Positions 21,049 to 31,678 of a stretch of 64,000 nucleotides of DNA are shown here, one piece after another. Numbering within the stretch: position 1 is the first letter of the stretch; each line of letters starts with the position of its first letter. Origin of the DNA: Castor canadensis (taxonomy: Eukaryota; Chordata; Mammalia; Rodentia; Castoridae); assembly GCF_047511655.1 (NCBI RefSeq), contig NC_133391.1, positions 123,450,384 to 123,514,383 on the forward strand. Direction: 5' to 3'. The notes beneath the pieces are model-generated. The model did no database searches and was not told where the DNA came from. It saw only the letters and a program-made list of their open reading frames with translations. Both the position numbers and the translations under genes were made by a program.

Positions 21049-21806
21049 TGGGGATCAACTGGGAGTATCAGAAGGCTTGTGGGTTCTTCCTTTTCCCTCC
21101 TTTGTAACAGGGGTATAGATTCAGATGTCAGACAGAGCAAAGAGTGGCCATCCTTATAAACTGAGCAACTACTAAAATAACATTATATCCCTATTATATT
21201 ATAGGATGGGAGTTATTAAATGCTTTGAAACAGAATATCAACTAATTACTGACACATGGAAAAAGAACAAAGATTTAGAAAGCTAACGTACTTTCTGGAA
21301 GACTAACACCAGAGCTGACATCAAGGAAATAATAAATCGTCCTTTGTCCAAAATAAGATGCCATCACACTGCGTCATACCAGCTTTTGAAGAGTAATAGT
21401 GCATCTGTCCCAAGTCAGCTCTACTCTTTTTTTTTATTCCTCGGTCAGGAGCGAGAGCAGTGGTCAGATTGGAATGAACAGGATCCATAGTTAGCGTTCA
21501 CAGAAGGTCATGTGATCAGGCAGGAACCTTGTCTAGGCAGGTGTCTCATTCAGAGGAATATCCCAGAGAAGATATATGGAACTCAGTATTAATCAAGGCA
21601 AAATGGAAAACCTGGCTGTCATCCAGGTGCCTACTGCAACACTGCACAAAAGCCACAATTAAGCTTTAATCCTAAAGCCAATGTGGACTCTTAATCTAAG
21701 CCTGAAGCTGGGTTAGACTGTATGGGAACCACAGAGACTGCACTCTTCTGACTTAGGACCTAGCCTGAAAGCATGCTCCCTCCTCAATGCCAGAGATAAA
21801 AATCTT
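21049..21806. other. Unique-looking sequence, no gene seen
   Basis: About 760 bp without a named repeat or an open frame of note. A T-run sits at 21428-21436. Confidence 0.45.
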
Positions 21807-22003
21807 TTTTTTTTTTTTTGCATACTGGGTCTTGAACTCAGGGCTTTCACCTTGAGCCACTCCACCAGCTCTATTTTTGTGAAGAGTTTTTCTAGATAGG
21901 GTCTTGCAAACTATTTGCCCTGGCAGGCTCCGAACTGCGACCATCCTGATCTCTGTCTCCTGAGTAGCTAGGATTACAGGCATGAACCACCAGCACCCGG
22001 CTG
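21807..22003 (-). mobile_element. B1-ID dimeric SINE, antisense
   Basis: T-tail, catactgggtcttgaactca, tgagccactccaccagctct, then gatagggtcttgcaaactat, tctcctgagtagctaggatt, caggcatgaaccaccagcac and ccggct. Complete dimer in reverse orientation. Confidence 0.85.
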
Positions 22004-22083
22004 AGATCAAAACCTTGATTCCACCATTCCAGTGATAACATGGACTAAGTTGAGATAAACTAAAAGAAAATAAATCAATTAAA

Positions 22084-22300
22084 AGAGCGCTGGTGGCCCA
22101 CAACTGTAATTCTAGCAGAGGTCAGGAGGATCTCAGTTTGAGGCCATCCAGGGCAAATAGTTCATGAGATACTATCTTGAAAATATCCAACACAAAAAAG
22201 GGCTGGTGGGGTGCCTCACTCACCTTAGAGTGCCTCCTCTCTAGCAAGCATGAGGTCCTGAATTCAAATCCCAGTTCTGCCCCCCTAAAAAGAAAATAGA
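22084..22300 (+). mobile_element. B1-ID dimeric SINE
   Basis: agcgctggtggcccacaact, tcagtttgaggccatccagg, tcttgaaaatatccaacaca, then ID text gggctggtggggtgcctcac, tcctgaattcaaatcccagt. Confidence 0.8.
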
Positions 22301-22321
22301 CTAATGACATGTTGAATGTCA

Positions 22322-22630
22322 TCAACACGATGATGAGCAAAAGAAGAGAGACACAAGAAGAACATACTGCATGACTCCATTTATATCACGTTAAAAGCAA
22401 CGAAAGTGATGAGCGGTGATGAAAGTCAGAATAGTACTTATCTTTGTGGCCTGTGGGGTTGTTAGACACACCCTGGGAGAGGACTGGAGAGATCTTTCTG
22501 GGGTGTGGGAAGTATCCAACACTTTGATCTTAAGAGGGAGTTATCTGGATTTATCCAATATATAAAAATTCATTGAATTATCCATTTAAAATTTATATAT
22601 GTTATGTATGGTACAACCTCAAGAAGAAGT
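22322..22630 (+). repeat. Old L1 3' end (L1ME-like)
   Basis: tactgcatgactccatttat, gagaggactggagagatctt, tctggggtgtgggaagtatc, cactttgatcttaagaggga, aaattcattgaattatcca. This is the 3' region of an old mammalian L1, plus strand. Confidence 0.6.
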
Positions 22631-22645
22631 AGGAAGAAAACCACT

Positions 22646-22800
22646 TTTTTTTTTTTTTTTTTTGAGGTAGGGTCTTACTAAGTCATGCAGGCCAGCTGGG
22701 AACTCACTATGTTGCCCAGGTTGGCCTCAAACTCCAATCCTCTTGCCTCAACCTCCCGAACGCTAGAATTACAGACATGTGCCACTATGCCTGGCAAAAC
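22646..22800 (-). mobile_element. B1-like SINE, antisense
   Basis: T-tail, gaggtagggtcttactaagt, tatgttgcccaggttggcct, attacagacatgtgccacta, tgcctggc. Long monomer with an internal duplication of the 'gccagctgggaactcac' region. Confidence 0.8.
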
Positions 22801-23244
22801 ACTTATTTTTAAACCTATTTTCCTTTTCTTCCTTCCCCCCCCCCCCCGCCCTGGCAACACACACATTATATAGGCCAAAAGCCTTGGCCAAGTTCCATCT
22901 GAGCTCATCTTCCTCAGGAAGTGAGGTGCAGGGAGGGGCGACCTTGCATTTCCCCTAGTGGTGGGGGTGCCACGAATGCAGCAGCACACGGCATAATCCC
23001 ACACAAGGCCCCTGAGCGCAGGGTAGAACTTCATTTCCCCAAACTTGGGAGTGGAGTGAGCAAGCCTGGACACTAAAAAAAGGGAGGATGTGTGGGGATG
23101 AGACAAGAGTCCTTACAGGGACTGAAGAGGCTTGATCACAAAGAGCAAGGCCAGAGTCCCTTTCTGCCTGGAAGCTGCAAGAAGAGGCCAGAAACACCAG
23201 TGACTTTGCCATAAGAACAGGATCAGTACCAGAATCTGCAGTGA
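22801..23244. other. No gene seen; poly-C tract
   Basis: Holds a run of 15 C at about 22835-22849 and GC-richer text. Minus-strand frames of 85 and 142 codons cross the SINE and this stretch. They start in or run through the B1, so they are not called. Confidence 0.4.
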
Positions 23245-23429
23245 AAGATTATTGTATGACCCCAGTTTTGTGAAAGTAGCTGGAGCAATGAGCAATGATT
23301 AGAAATACCATCCGAAGCCATAGAAACCCAGGGAAAGCAGTTCTCCTGACGGGTGGTGGGGCTGAGGGGATGATTAGATGAAACCTCAGACTCATGCACA
23401 TCTTGTTTTAATCAACTGTCCCACAAGGA

Positions 23430-23930
23430 GGTAACAGGCACTCAAAACAAAAGCAACAGTGAACTTTTTCAGGATATGAACCTTTGTCTTTTACCTGCAT
23501 GGCTTTCAGCTTTGAGGCTTTGAGATAAATAGAAGGTGTCACTGCCATAGTGCATATAACAGAATGGCCGGATGGGATCTCTAATTGCAATCTGTAGACC
23601 CGTGCATGCAAGTGTGGCTTGTCTGAGGTCACACACAGATGCTATTGTAATAAGGAGGACAGAGTAGCTCTCCGTGCAGTCATTTAAGGATAGCATTAGC
23701 CATTTTAGCATGCAAAGACAATACTGTCAGAAACAAAGCTGCATCTGAGAATACACTGCAGTCATCAGAGGCCAGAACCAAACTGGGCAATCAAATAGAA
23801 GCCTGGTAATGACATTTAGAGACCGTTCCAAGCTAGCTGGTCCTCTTTGCCAATGACATTTGTTTAAAGCAATTTTTGTTTCAGTCTGTATGAGAGCATG
23901 TTTATGAGGGTTTTAAAAATGCTGTTCCCA
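23430..23930. other. Unique sequence, possible conserved noncoding element
   Basis: High-complexity unique text, e.g. gctctccgtgcagtcattta, gagaccgttccaagctagct, ccaatgacatttgtttaaag. No repeat recognised and minus-strand frames (23408-23711) lack domains. Candidate only. Confidence 0.25.
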
Positions 23931-24439
23931 GGGTCAGGAACAGCTGCCGGGTTCACCTTCCTGAAACACCTCTTCTAGGCTGCTCCTCTTCTTCCTGCAC
24001 CCATTCATGGCTCTTCTTTCCAAGGTATCAGCTATGCACCATTAAAATCAGCTGTTAAGAGCCTTTCTTATGGGACCCCATTCTGTGCAGCAAAAACTCC
24101 TTCTGACTTGAATCCTTCTGCTTTGGGCCATCTAGAAAGGCTTCGCTGGTGCTGCTTCTCTGAAATCCCTCTCAGATTCTCCTGCCTACTCAATCCCAGA
24201 GAGGCTTCAGTGCCCACTCCTGGATCCCCCTTTCCTAACTTCACCTCTCCTTGATCCAAGCCACCTTCAGTCCCTCAGCACTTAGCCTCCCCAGGAAAGC
24301 TAGCCTCTCATTTTCCAGGAGCAATCTTTTGTTCTTTGTGGAGATAATTGCTTCTTTTCCAGTCCCTTTAAAATTCAGCTATCCCTATATCCTGAGGACA
24401 TTCTTATCCTTCCCCCAAGATGAACCTCTAATGTGAATT
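23931..24439. other. C/T-richer sequence, no gene seen
   Basis: Pyrimidine-rich text that could be a decayed L2, but I cannot align it by eye. The small frames on both strands are not supported. Confidence 0.35.
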
Positions 24440-24605
24440 TTCCATGAGAATTTCTCTGGAATATATTCACAGGAGTGGATTATGAGTGGTACAGTGTCTG
24501 CACCTTCGACTTTGCTGGGTAATTCCAACCTGTTTTATGAAGTGCTTGGATCAACTTACTTTCCCACCAGCCACGGATGTGTCGCAAGGAGGGATCCCCC
24601 AGGGA
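24440..24605 (-). repeat. Old L1 fragment, minus strand
   Basis: On plus: tttgctgggtaattccaacc, tgttttatgaagtgcttgga and cttactttcccaccagccac, i.e. the antisense ORF2 phrase 'gctgggt...cactttacattcccaccag'. Strongly decayed. Confidence 0.45.
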
Positions 24606-25013
24606 AGTAGAGTGTAAAACGGAGATTTGTGGGCAGATAGCATGTCTAGGAGTAGACTGGTCAATAGCGGTGGAGAAGGGCATGAAGCAGATGGACAGTG
24701 AGATAAGTGGGACCGTGATGCAATCACAAGGACTCCACACGAACTGCTGATGCTGAAATGGCCCTTCAGATTGTCCCTGTTCAGGACAAGGAGGTGAGGC
24801 CTTCATAATCTGACCTGACCAGTCACTGGAGGCAGGCTGCGCCCAGGTTTGGGTGCATAATCTTGGGCAAGACAATACTCTTCAGCTGATTTAGAACAAC
24901 TTGTCATAAATCAAGTTTTCACATGTGCGGCTTTGTTTTTTTGGCTCTCTGTTTCATTCCATGGCTCATTTGTCTATGATTCTACCAATACCATGCTATC
25001 ATAATCACCATAC
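24606..25013. other. No gene seen
   Basis: The 131-codon minus-strand frame (24480-24875) spans the decayed L1 and this stretch. Its peptide has no known domain and its end falls in L1 text, so it is treated as chance. Confidence 0.4.
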
Positions 25014-25028
25014 CCAAGTTGTAGCTAT

Positions 25029-25122
25029 CTAGGGACTGGTGGAGTAGCTCAAGTGGTAGAGCACCTGCCTAGCAAGTGTGAGTCTCTGGGTTCAAATCCC
25101 AGTACCACCAAAAAAAAAGTCA
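25029..25122 (+). mobile_element. ID-type SINE with 15-bp TSD
   Basis: gactggtggagtagctcaag, tggtagagcacctgcctagc, gggttcaaatcccagtacca, A-tail. The direct repeat ccaagttgtagctat at 25014-25028 and 25123-25137 flanks it. This is the clearest free-standing copy of the 'ctggtggagtggctcaagtgg' ID subfamily that also forms the 3' module of the dimers. Confidence 0.9.
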
Positions 25123-25169
25123 CCAAGTTGTAGCTATGGATCAACTTTGTGAGAACTAAATTTCATAAG

Positions 25170-25490
25170 AATTTTAAAAATACTCAAAGATGCTGGTTTA
25201 TCTCTCCATATATTGAAATCTTCTTTAGTGACATTCAATAAAGCTTATAGTCATCTTCATACAGGTCTTGCATGCATTTTAATATATTTATCCTCAGATA
25301 CTTTATAGTTTTTGTTGCTATTATAAATGATTCTTTCCAATAGCTTGCTGGTGTTTAGAAACACATGAACTTTGGTTTTTATCCAACAATCCTATTAAAT
25401 TCTTATGTTAATTCTAATAATTTTTTCTGTAGATTCTATTTGCCAGTAACCATAATATCCATTTCATGTATTAAATAAACAACGACATGT
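25170..25490 (-). repeat. Old L1 ORF2 fragment, minus strand
   Basis: Antisense ORF2 text: cttctttagtgacattcaat, tcttcatacaggtcttgcat, tactttatagtttttgttgc, tagattctatttgccagtaa. Matches the antisense reading of the ORF2 middle region. Confidence 0.6.
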
Positions 25491-25537
25491 GTTTATAAGA
25501 ATTCATTATTATACAAAGATGGCTAATAAAAAAGCTA

Positions 25538-25662
25538 ATCTACCAGGTCTGGTGGTACACACATCTAATCCCAGCATTCAAGAGGCAGAGACAGGAGGCT
25601 TGCAAGTTCAAATCCAGTCTGGGCTACAGTGCAGTGGGACTTGGCTCAAAAAAATAAACAAA
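25538..25662 (+). mobile_element. B1-like SINE
   Basis: accaggtctggtggtacaca, agaggcagagacaggaggct, tccagtctgggctacagtgc, A-rich tail. Confidence 0.75.
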
Positions 25663-26064
25663 GCAAATCATTTCCCTCCTCCCTGGCCATGTTCCACATT
25701 CTGTGTCTTTGTCTTCCTGAGTTTGATTGTGCTAACAGTCTTCCCCACTCCTCTCCTTGTTTGTGCCGTGTGTATCTATCAATATCCAGGGGTAGGAGGG
25801 GTTGTTTGCTTCACCTGGAACAGGACTACACCAAACATGTTATTCTGCCATTGCTTTTGTCCCTTGGTTGTTCTGAAGTTCTCTAACTCCATCTTTTTTT
25901 TCTAATATTCTATACTTTTTATGTAAATCAACTTATGTTGTATAGGCTTGTTGATTTTCTTAGGTGGTCAGTTAGAGTGCCTCACTCTTTAAAAGAAACA
26001 AACAAACTGGATAATCAGGAGATAACTGGGAAGGCCTGGATTCTCCTTGAAAAGCTTGCTGAAT
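25663..26064. other. No gene seen
   Basis: Pyrimidine-rich then AT-rich. The 138-codon plus-strand frame (25489-25905) begins before and runs through the B1, so it is not a gene. Confidence 0.4.
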
Positions 26065-26150
26065 TAGGACTGAGGGTGTAGCTCAATGGTAATGCATTGG
26101 AAAGGTCCTAGGTTCAATCTCTGGTCTAAAAAAAGAAAAAGAAAAGAAAT
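26065..26150 (+). mobile_element. ID-type SINE
   Basis: gactgagggtgtagctcaat A-box, ggtcctaggttcaatctctg B-box, aaaaagaaaag tail; middle part shortened. Confidence 0.75.
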
Positions 26151-27224
26151 TTTTGAATTAGCCCCATTTATACTTTGTAAATTTAAATAAAATATTTAAG
26201 TCATCTATGTATTTTTTTTAAAATGGCCCACACTTTGGTGGAATTTTCTCATTAGCTAAAGAAGTATTGGCTCTAAAACAGAGCCAATATGAGTGGACAC
26301 ACAGTGCTGAGGGACAAAGTCAATCTATAAAGTAGTATATGGACACACTAACCAAAGAAGAAGAAGCCAGGATCAGCAAAATATTTGTTATGATTCCAGT
26401 GACAAAATAACAAATTGACTTTGTTCATCCTAGGGTGATGTACACTGACGTATCAGGTGACTCCAGTTGTCTCAGTGGCACTGGGCCATGCACCAGGATC
26501 ATGTCTGTCCGGTGAGATTAAGTAAGAATAGAAACTGTTCCAATTGGGCAGCCAATAACGTTACTGAAATTTTTAAACCTGTGATTGAGTGGTGAGGAAC
26601 AAGATGAGGAACAAATGCAAGGAACATTCCATGGCTTGGTCAACATTGCTACAGTCTGTAGGGAAAGCATCCTACTTTTTTGGCAGCATGCAAAGTCCCA
26701 TATGTCAAAACTCCAGAACACATGGAGCCTTCTACAAAAGCATGGTGTGTAATCTGCCAAAAGAGATATTAAACAAACCAAATTCATCTGGTGTTTTCTG
26801 TAAATAATTCACTATTCTTGTCTAGCATCTTGTAAGTATCGCCTGTGTTTGTGCAAATAGACTTCTAGGGATGACTTATCTCATTTAGTGAGTTCACTAA
26901 GGAAAGGGCATATTGGTTTATTTGTATATTTCATGTCAGCAATGTTTTGGTATTGTAATTCCATGTCAACATTTTATTCATGGCCTCGTGAAGTGATAAT
27001 ATTGATTCATTATTTCTTTGAAAGTTAGTAATGTATATATTTCATAATCACATTATCATCACAGCAAATATTAGCATGTATTATACAGAGGCCCCAGTAC
27101 ACAGAGTTTGAAGAATATAAGATATAACTGTATCTCTGGATACAGTTCCTGCTATCCAGAGACTGACTGTGTAAATGGGGAGAAAACATGTCATAGATTT
27201 AGGAAGCTAGTCATAGCTTTTGTG
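26151..27224. other. About 1.1 kb without a named repeat; small hairpins
   Basis: AT-rich unique-looking text. A perfect inverted repeat tattggctct / agagccaata with a 5-base loop is at 26265-26289. A second 10-bp palindromic pair tctctggata / tatccagaga with a 10-base spacer is at 27133-27162. Frames under 90 codons are not supported. Confidence 0.5.
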
Positions 27225-27345
27225 AACTATGAGTTACTATGCTCTGGTGTTGTGCTACGTGCTTTTCGCAGTAACCACATTCCATCTCACAATGACCCAT
27301 CGTGACATGTAGTGTTCACATTGTAAATGAGAACACCAAACTTAA
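27225..27345 (+). repeat. MIR-like fragment
   Basis: tatgctctggtgttgtgcta, cgtgcttttcgcagtaacca, cacattgtaaatgagaacac: the 3' half of an old MIR. Diverged. Confidence 0.5.
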
Positions 27346-27439
27346 CAAAACCTTGAACTTTGCTGTGATGTTTCATTTCTTTACATGATGATCATTTCTT
27401 AAGTACAGGATATTACAAAGTGTAAGAATTCAAGGGAAG

Positions 27440-27720
27440 GAGAGTGGTGTTTAGCAGCACTCCATCTGAGATTCATATCTCAGTTGGATTTTAGGGAGTG
27501 GGGAGGAAGAGGAGAGCATGCCAGGTAAAGGAAAGGGCATCCTCAAAGGTCAAACACATGAAAACAAATGTGGTGAGGACAGCTGGACCCAAATGAGTCT
27601 ATGTAGGCAAGCTGAAGGCGAACCTCAATTCCATCAACAAGCATTTCTAAAAGACTGGTCAAAAGTATTTTGGGAACAAATTGTTGACTGCATTAAATAT
27701 AAACTTAATGATTCTAGATT
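27440..27720 (+). repeat. Old repeat related to 16370-16800
   Basis: gattttagggagtggggagg, agagcatgccaggtaaagga, aagggcatcctcaaaggtca resemble the 'fused bulk' repeat named above. The related tail appears near 28530-28640 (aaggctgtgacatgatcata), with younger insertions between. Confidence 0.4.
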
Positions 27721-27809
27721 CTAGTCTATAGAAATTGGTGAGCAAAAAGTGATTTGTTTAAATATGTAAGTTATGCAAGAAATATATGTGCATTAAAAAG
27801 TTCAAATGT

Positions 27810-27990
27810 GCTGGGCGCTGGTGGCTCACAGCTGGAATTCTAGCTACTCAGGAGGCAGCAATTAGGAGGATCACAGTTCAAAACCACACTGGGCAAATAG
27901 TTCCGCGAGACCCTATCTCGAAAAACCACTCACAAAAATAGGGGTGGTGGAGTGGCTCAAGGTGAATGCCCTGAGTTCAAGCCCCCAGTG

Positions 27991-27991
<1 letters not shown>
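27810..27991 (+). mobile_element. B1-ID dimeric SINE
   Basis: tgggcgctggtggctcacag, gcaattaggaggatcacagt, gaccctatctcgaaaaacca, then gtggtggagtggctcaaggt, gagttcaagcccccagtgcc. The usual A-tail is replaced by a long CA array. Confidence 0.85.

Positions 27992-28033
<42 letters not shown>
27992..28033. repeat. (CA)n microsatellite in a SINE tail
   Basis: About 21 perfect CA units directly after the ID B-box of the dimer, standing where the poly(A) tail should be. Confidence 0.95.
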
Positions 28034-28036
<3 letters not shown>

Positions 28037-28059
28037 AAATGTACAAGTATAGAAAGAAT

Positions 28060-28530
28060 AAGGCAAAGTTTCATCTCCTGTTAATGACATTATGTTACTC
28101 CTCATACAAAATTACTGTTAATAGTTTGAGTACAATCTTCCAACCTTTTAAAACTCATAAAATATACATCTACTTTTTAATATAAATGGAATTGTTCTAG
28201 ACCTAATTTTTGACAATCTGTATTTTTTAACTCAGTAAGACAGTGTAAACACCTTTAATGTCAATATATACTATGGACAACTTTAAGCACTTTAAAGCTT
28301 GGGTGCACTAAAACTGTAAACATCTAGAAAATATATTAATATAATATATGAATACTGATGAAAACATGCCCAATATTTCTTTAGGCTAAATTCTTAAAAT
28401 GGAGATGCTGGGTATATACATATTAAAATTTGATATATATTTTCAAGTTGCTGTCTGGACAATTTGTACTAGTTTATGCTCTTCAAAATGTTCCAATGCT
28501 TTTTTCCCTGCATATTCACCAGTACCAGGT
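28060..28530 (-). repeat. Old L1M fragment, minus strand
   Basis: Antisense L1 order: atataaatggaattgttcta, aaattcttaaaatggagatg, ctgggtatatacatattaaa, caatttgtactagtttatgc, ccctgcatattcaccagtac. Confidence 0.6.
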
Positions 28531-28764
28531 CTTATCAACAAAGATTTTTTGAGCAAGGCTGTGACATGATCATAGCTGTGGCATGTCAGGTAGCTAGACT
28601 ATTCTGCATCATTATTTTTAATGCATGACTCATTGTCTATTTAAAGTCCTCAACCAACAACTGGATAATCAGACATTAAGGAAATGAAGATTTTAATATA
28701 TTAGAAAGAGTGATTACACATAAAAATAAATCTCAGCTGGCAGAAAATTCATTTTATTGCTCTA

Positions 28765-28937
28765 TGTGAGTTCTCAAATGTGGTACACTTTGAAATCATC
28801 TGAGGAGCTTTAAAAATCTATCAGTGTCCTCCAAAATCTCACTGAATTGGTCTATGGTGTGACCCAAGTAAAGTATTGAGATTGTTTTAAAGTCCTGTAG
28901 ATAATTCTAATGTGAACTGAGACTGAAAATTTCTGTT
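28765..28937. mobile_element. MER5A-like hAT-Charlie DNA transposon
   Basis: gttctcaaatgtggtacact, tttgaaatcatctgaggagc, ctcactgaattggtctatgg, gataattctaatgtgaactg: the terminal inverted repeat relation between the two ends (attctaatgtg and the start) fits MER5A. Non-autonomous. Confidence 0.75.
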
Positions 28938-29019
28938 TAAGATGTTAATTTTAAAAGCTCCTGACTCCATGCTCACATCTCATAAAGAAGCTTGATATAG
29001 CTTCCTCTTTTCCTGAGGT

Positions 29020-29107
29020 TTTCAAGTTGATCAAAGTACAATACATACATGTACAAAAATGCCACAATGAGACCCCTTTATGCAATTGATAGACACTAAT
29101 AAAAAAA
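29020..29107 (+). mobile_element. L1 3' end, plus strand
   Basis: ttttcaagttgatcaaagta, aaatgccacaatgagacccc, atgcaattgatagacactaa, taaaaaaag. Same 3'-terminal style as the copy at 17350-17612. Confidence 0.6.
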
Positions 29108-29804
29108 GAAAGGTGGTTGAAAGCACTTCACAGATACCACATTTGGGGTAGATCTCACTGGACTCAAACCAGGCACTATATACTAATAGTCTAAAGAAGT
29201 GTATATCGCTTTTCTTAGTGAAGACCCTGGCTTCTTTTCCAAGATTTATTTCATTTCTATACCTTGAACCACAAAGACTAAGAAACGTAAGTATTCACAG
29301 GCCTGAGTCAGACACTGTACTAGGCCTATGGTGAATTAAATAAAGGTCTGGTGAGTCTGCAGAAAAAAAAATGAAATAAATAAGCATGGTTCTTAGAACA
29401 TTCTCTGCAAGATGAAATCTGCTAGTTAGAACAGGTCTGGCCTGGCCAACATGCAGGGAAGGCAGGATTTACATAAGGCAACAAAGTAGAACTTCTACCT
29501 GGGCCGGTGGAGATGGTTCTTCAGGTATTTCAACTGCATGAGATTTAATTTCCTCCATCTGGTTGGTGTATAAAATCCTCAAACATATTCTCTGTGATTA
29601 GTAATATTTGAAGGAAAATCCCGTCATTTTTGGAGGGATGAATGTCCCCTCACTCTGCTGACTGGGAGAATGAGTCACTCACTTCCCACAGACTTTAGGA
29701 TGTTTTGGCACTCCATGCCAACCTATCATTGCCAAACAGCAGCTGACACTTCAAAGTGAACTTCTGACCTTCAGAGATGAAAACTGCTCTAAACATGAGG
29801 GTTC
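29108..29804. other. Unique-looking sequence, no gene seen
   Basis: About 700 bp with no recognised repeat and no notable open frame. Confidence 0.45.
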
Positions 29805-29902
29805 TGGGCTGGTGGTATGGCTCAAGTGGTAGAGCTCCTGCCTAGCAAGCTCAAGGCCCTGAGTTCAAACACCAGTACCACCAAAAAAAAAAAAAAAAAA
29901 AG
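29805..29902 (+). mobile_element. ID-type SINE
   Basis: gctggtggtatggctcaagt, gagctcctgcctagcaagct, gttcaaacaccagtaccacc, 19-base A-tail. A short direct repeat (aaacatgag / aagcatgag) flanks it. Tail length suggests a fairly young copy. Confidence 0.85.
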
Positions 29903-31017
29903 CATGAGTAAACAGGATTCTGACTTTCACATTTGCCCGATGAGAAGTTGGTTACTATTCATCGCAGCAGTATATCAGGCCAGGGCTTCATTTTCTTACA
30001 GTCCATTGAAAACAGAATGGTCATACCCAATTGAATGCTGGGTAGTGTGAAATATGCCAGTAGCATGAAGGGTTTGGGGTGAACAGGATGGAGAGCCTGG
30101 CTTGCAGCATTTGCCATCCTGTGGTCTAAATACTCCCATTGTGTCTGATTTCAAGCTACAAAGGTTTAACAATCAGTTCACAAAATTCCTGAACATTTTA
30201 ATAATCACCTCTCTCCAGCCTGTAGAAGCTAGCTCCAGCAGACAAGTGGCTCTACCTCATTAAGAACCAACATCTGGGTAATAAGAGTGTAATTATTAAA
30301 GCTAAAGTCATTTTGTTGTTCAAATTTCAGCCTAAGTGAGCACCAGATGCTGGCTTACACCCACTGTCAAAGTTTCTCAACACCTACTGTCAAAGACTGT
30401 AAGGGTCTAATAACAGAAAGGTTCAGTATTAACATCACAAAAAAGATTTGTTTTTAAGAATTTATAGTCGAAAATTAAGCAAAATTATTTTTTTGACCAG
30501 GGCTATGGGATAGATTGAAATTTATAAGTTGTTTAATGTAATAACTAAATCAGCTTATCAAGAGTAAAGGCTACATGCTTGACCATGCAATTCTTGTCTC
30601 ATAAAATTCTTTTTTTAGAAGTCAACAGCCATTCCGAATCCCAATTTATTTGGCCCAAATATGAATTGTAGTCTGTTTGGAAGAATAGACTTCTCTTTTT
30701 TTTCTTATAAATTCATTTTTCCATCAAATGGATGACTTTTAGAATAAAAGAGACAGTGATCAACCTGGCTCCTATTCCAAAAAGGAACCAGGTTTTCTCC
30801 CTAGAAAATTACTATTTTCTATACATATGCTTATAGGAGGTTGTTTTTATTTAGCACTGTTCCCTTGAAAAATGTCAGAAATATAAGTAAAATATGTCAG
30901 CAAATTACTACTTCACATAACACCTGTATGTGCTTTCCATATCACTGTCATGAAAACTGCTTATTATATTACCCTGCAAAAATGATAGCCACTTGCCACT
31001 GTATGATAGAGAGGTTG
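29903..31017. other. Unique-looking 1.1 kb, no gene seen
   Basis: AT-rich and complex, no repeat recognised. The 75-codon plus-strand frame at 30841-31068 runs into a SINE. Confidence 0.45.
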
Positions 31018-31030
31018 AGAGTAATCTGGA

Positions 31031-31251
31031 GCTGGGCGCCAGTGGCTCACACCTGGAATCCTAGCTAGAAAAGAGGCAGAGATCAGAAGGATGACAGTTC
31101 AAGGCCAGCCCAGGTAAGTACTTCGAGAGGTCCTATCTTGAAAATACCCAACACACATACACCAAAAAAGTGCTGGAGAAGTGGCTCAAGTGGTAAAGGG
31201 CCTGCCTAGCAAGCTTGAGGTCCTGAGTTCAAGCCCCAAGACTGAAAACAA
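31031..31251 (+). mobile_element. B1-ID dimeric SINE with TSD
   Basis: ctgggcgccagtggctcaca, tcaaggccagcccaggtaag, tcttgaaaatacccaacaca, then gagaagtggctcaagtggta, gagttcaagccccaagactg. The 13-bp repeat gagtaatctggag (31018-31030) and gagtaacctggag (about 31253-31265), one mismatch, flanks it. Confidence 0.85.
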
Positions 31252-31289
31252 GAGTAACCTGGAGTCTGAAGAGATGTTACTTGGCACAA

Positions 31290-31470
31290 AATGTGCAAAG
31301 TGACTTTGAGCAAGTCATGTGTCATTTCTAAGACTTAGGTACCTCATTTGAAATGAACTTGCTTCATGAGGTTGTTGCAGGGTTTGATGAGATAATATAA
31401 ATACAGCAGTTGGCACATGCTTGGTATGTAGTGATGCAGAACAAATCATGAAAATATTGTTATTCTTCTT
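31290..31470 (+). repeat. MIR SINE
   Basis: agtgactttgagcaagtcat, ttaggtacctcatttgaaat, gaggttgttgcagggtttga, tgagataatataaatacagc, agttggcacatgcttgg. Good MIR core match in order. Confidence 0.75.
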
Positions 31471-31554
31471 CTGACTTTGTACAAGATTCTTTAACCAACT
31501 CAGTCTCATATAATTTTTATTGTAATTTTAGGAAATGTGTTAGATGAGAAAATG

Positions 31555-31678
31555 AAGCCAGGCATGGTGGTGCATGCCTCTAATTCCAGCTACTCAGGAG
31601 GCTGAGGCAGGATATTAAGAGTTTGAAGCCAGCATTAGTACCTAGCAAGATCCTGTCTTTAAAAAAATAAAAAAAGAT
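31555..31678 (+). mobile_element. B1-like SINE
   Basis: agccaggcatggtggtgcat, tcaggaggctgaggcaggat, gaagccagcattagtaccta, gatcctgtctttaaaaaa. Confidence 0.8.

Noticed and set aside
22678-23106. 142-codon minus-strand frame
   Set aside because: Its C-terminal third is antisense B1 and the middle crosses the poly-C tract.
24480-24875. 131-codon minus-strand frame
   Set aside because: Overlaps decayed L1 text; peptide shows no domain.
25029-25122. tRNA gene suggested by clear A-box and B-box
   Set aside because: It is a SINE: A-tail, target duplication, many sister copies in the window and no complete cloverleaf.
25489-25905. 138-codon plus-strand frame
   Set aside because: Runs through a B1 SINE and its A-rich tail.
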